From positions 389,178-453,177 of the forward strand of contig NZ_FNJH01000001.1 in the NCBI RefSeq assembly GCF_900103225.1: a stretch of 64,000 bases of DNA. The letters run 5' to 3'. The position numbers and the translations under genes are program-made. This DNA comes from Pseudomonas congelans. GTDB taxonomy: Bacteria; Pseudomonadota; Gammaproteobacteria; Pseudomonadales; Pseudomonadaceae. The notes beneath the pieces were generated by a model that searched no databases, was not told the DNA's origin, and saw only the letters and a program-made list of their open reading frames with translations. Shown here in pieces: positions 63,700 to 64,000 of the stretch; the stretch's first letter is position 1; every line of letters begins with the position of its first letter.

Positions 63700-64000
63700 T
63701 CAACGCAGCATGTAGCGTTGCGCAAGCGGCACTTCGCTGACCGGCTCGCAGTGCAGGCGCTCGCCGTCGGCGTACACGTCGAAAGTCTGCGGGTCTACGC
63801 GGATGTCCGGGCAGGCATCGTTGTGCAGCATGTCGGACTTGCGCAGGGTGCGAGTGCCGAACGCGGGCAGCAGTTGCTTCTTCAGCCCCAGGCGCGTTGC
63901 GGTGTCGGCCTCGACGGCAAGACGGTTGACGAAGTTGACCGACAGCGCCTGTTTCGCCTCGCCAAATGCCCCCCATTGCGGGCGCATCACCAAGGGTTCG
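63700..64000 (-). CDS. ureC: Urease alpha subunit, C-terminal part (continues beyond window)
   Basis: About 100 residues: [38 protein letters not shown] and the end [26 protein letters not shown] match the C terminus of the nickel-dependent catalytic subunit that hydrolyses urea. The rest lies past base 64000. It is followed after 27 bases by ureG. Confidence 0.93.

Overview
The window reads as chromosomal DNA of a fluorescent pseudomonad, most likely the Pseudomonas syringae group. This is an inference from gene content and order: thrS-infC-rpmI-rplT-pheS-pheT-ihfA-merR-tRNA-Pro, an infC with an ATT start, a DpkA reductase of exactly the length (343 aa) of the P. syringae enzyme as I remember it, XenA, and P. 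syringae-type intergenic repeats. No database was searched. Coding density is high and GC is high, except for a lower-GC patch at about 43.2-45.4 kb. No insertion sequence, prophage or CRISPR array was seen.

1-13 kb is a hydroaromatic and protocatechuate catabolic block. It holds pcaH (5' end outside the window), pcaG, pcaK, pcaB and pcaC; a divergent OprD porin and EamA permease; an ACS-family MFS transporter divergent from quiC (3-dehydroshikimate dehydratase); a TetR regulator; and a QsuD-like quinate/shikimate dehydrogenase. Together these would take up shikimate or dehydroshikimate, make protocatechuate and cleave it. pcaD is absent from the pca run. Two promoters, at 5.77 and 9.15 kb, share a PcaR-like operator and an AACCGGTT box.

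13-26 kb is mixed core: an RluA-type pseudouridine synthase, a YgdI/YgdR lipoprotein, molybdenum cofactor genes (mobA, moaB, moeA), a family 2 glycosyltransferase, a Kef-type antiporter, a Fur-like winged-helix protein, an orphan FecR, dpkA, a small gene behind a LexA box, a ParD-like protein overlapping a second methionine aminopeptidase (map), and a LexA-box-controlled DUF1654-endA pair.

26-34.5 kb holds a complete ribose operon (rbsBACRKD) behind a LacI-type palindrome, followed by an exported nucleoside hydrolase, an I78-type lipoprotein and small genes. 34.5-43.2 kb holds a cold-shock protein and the translation block from thrS to tRNA-Pro(GGG). thrS has two anticodon-like hairpins in its leader.

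43.2-45.4 kb, right after the tRNA, is a small accessory island: an Hcp gene cut by one in-frame TAA, a DUF4225-like putative type VI effector and an overlapping two-helix putative immunity protein. 45.4-50.3 kb is an uncharacterised catabolic operon (GntR, SDR, BKACE, SMP-30 lactonase, MFS). Then come a CHASE3 chemoreceptor, a divergent ArsR/xenA pair sharing a palindrome, and a TetR-controlled RND efflux system carrying a FabF-like ketosynthase as the last gene of the operon. The window ends in a urease cluster (ureC 3' end, ureG, ureD) on the minus strand.
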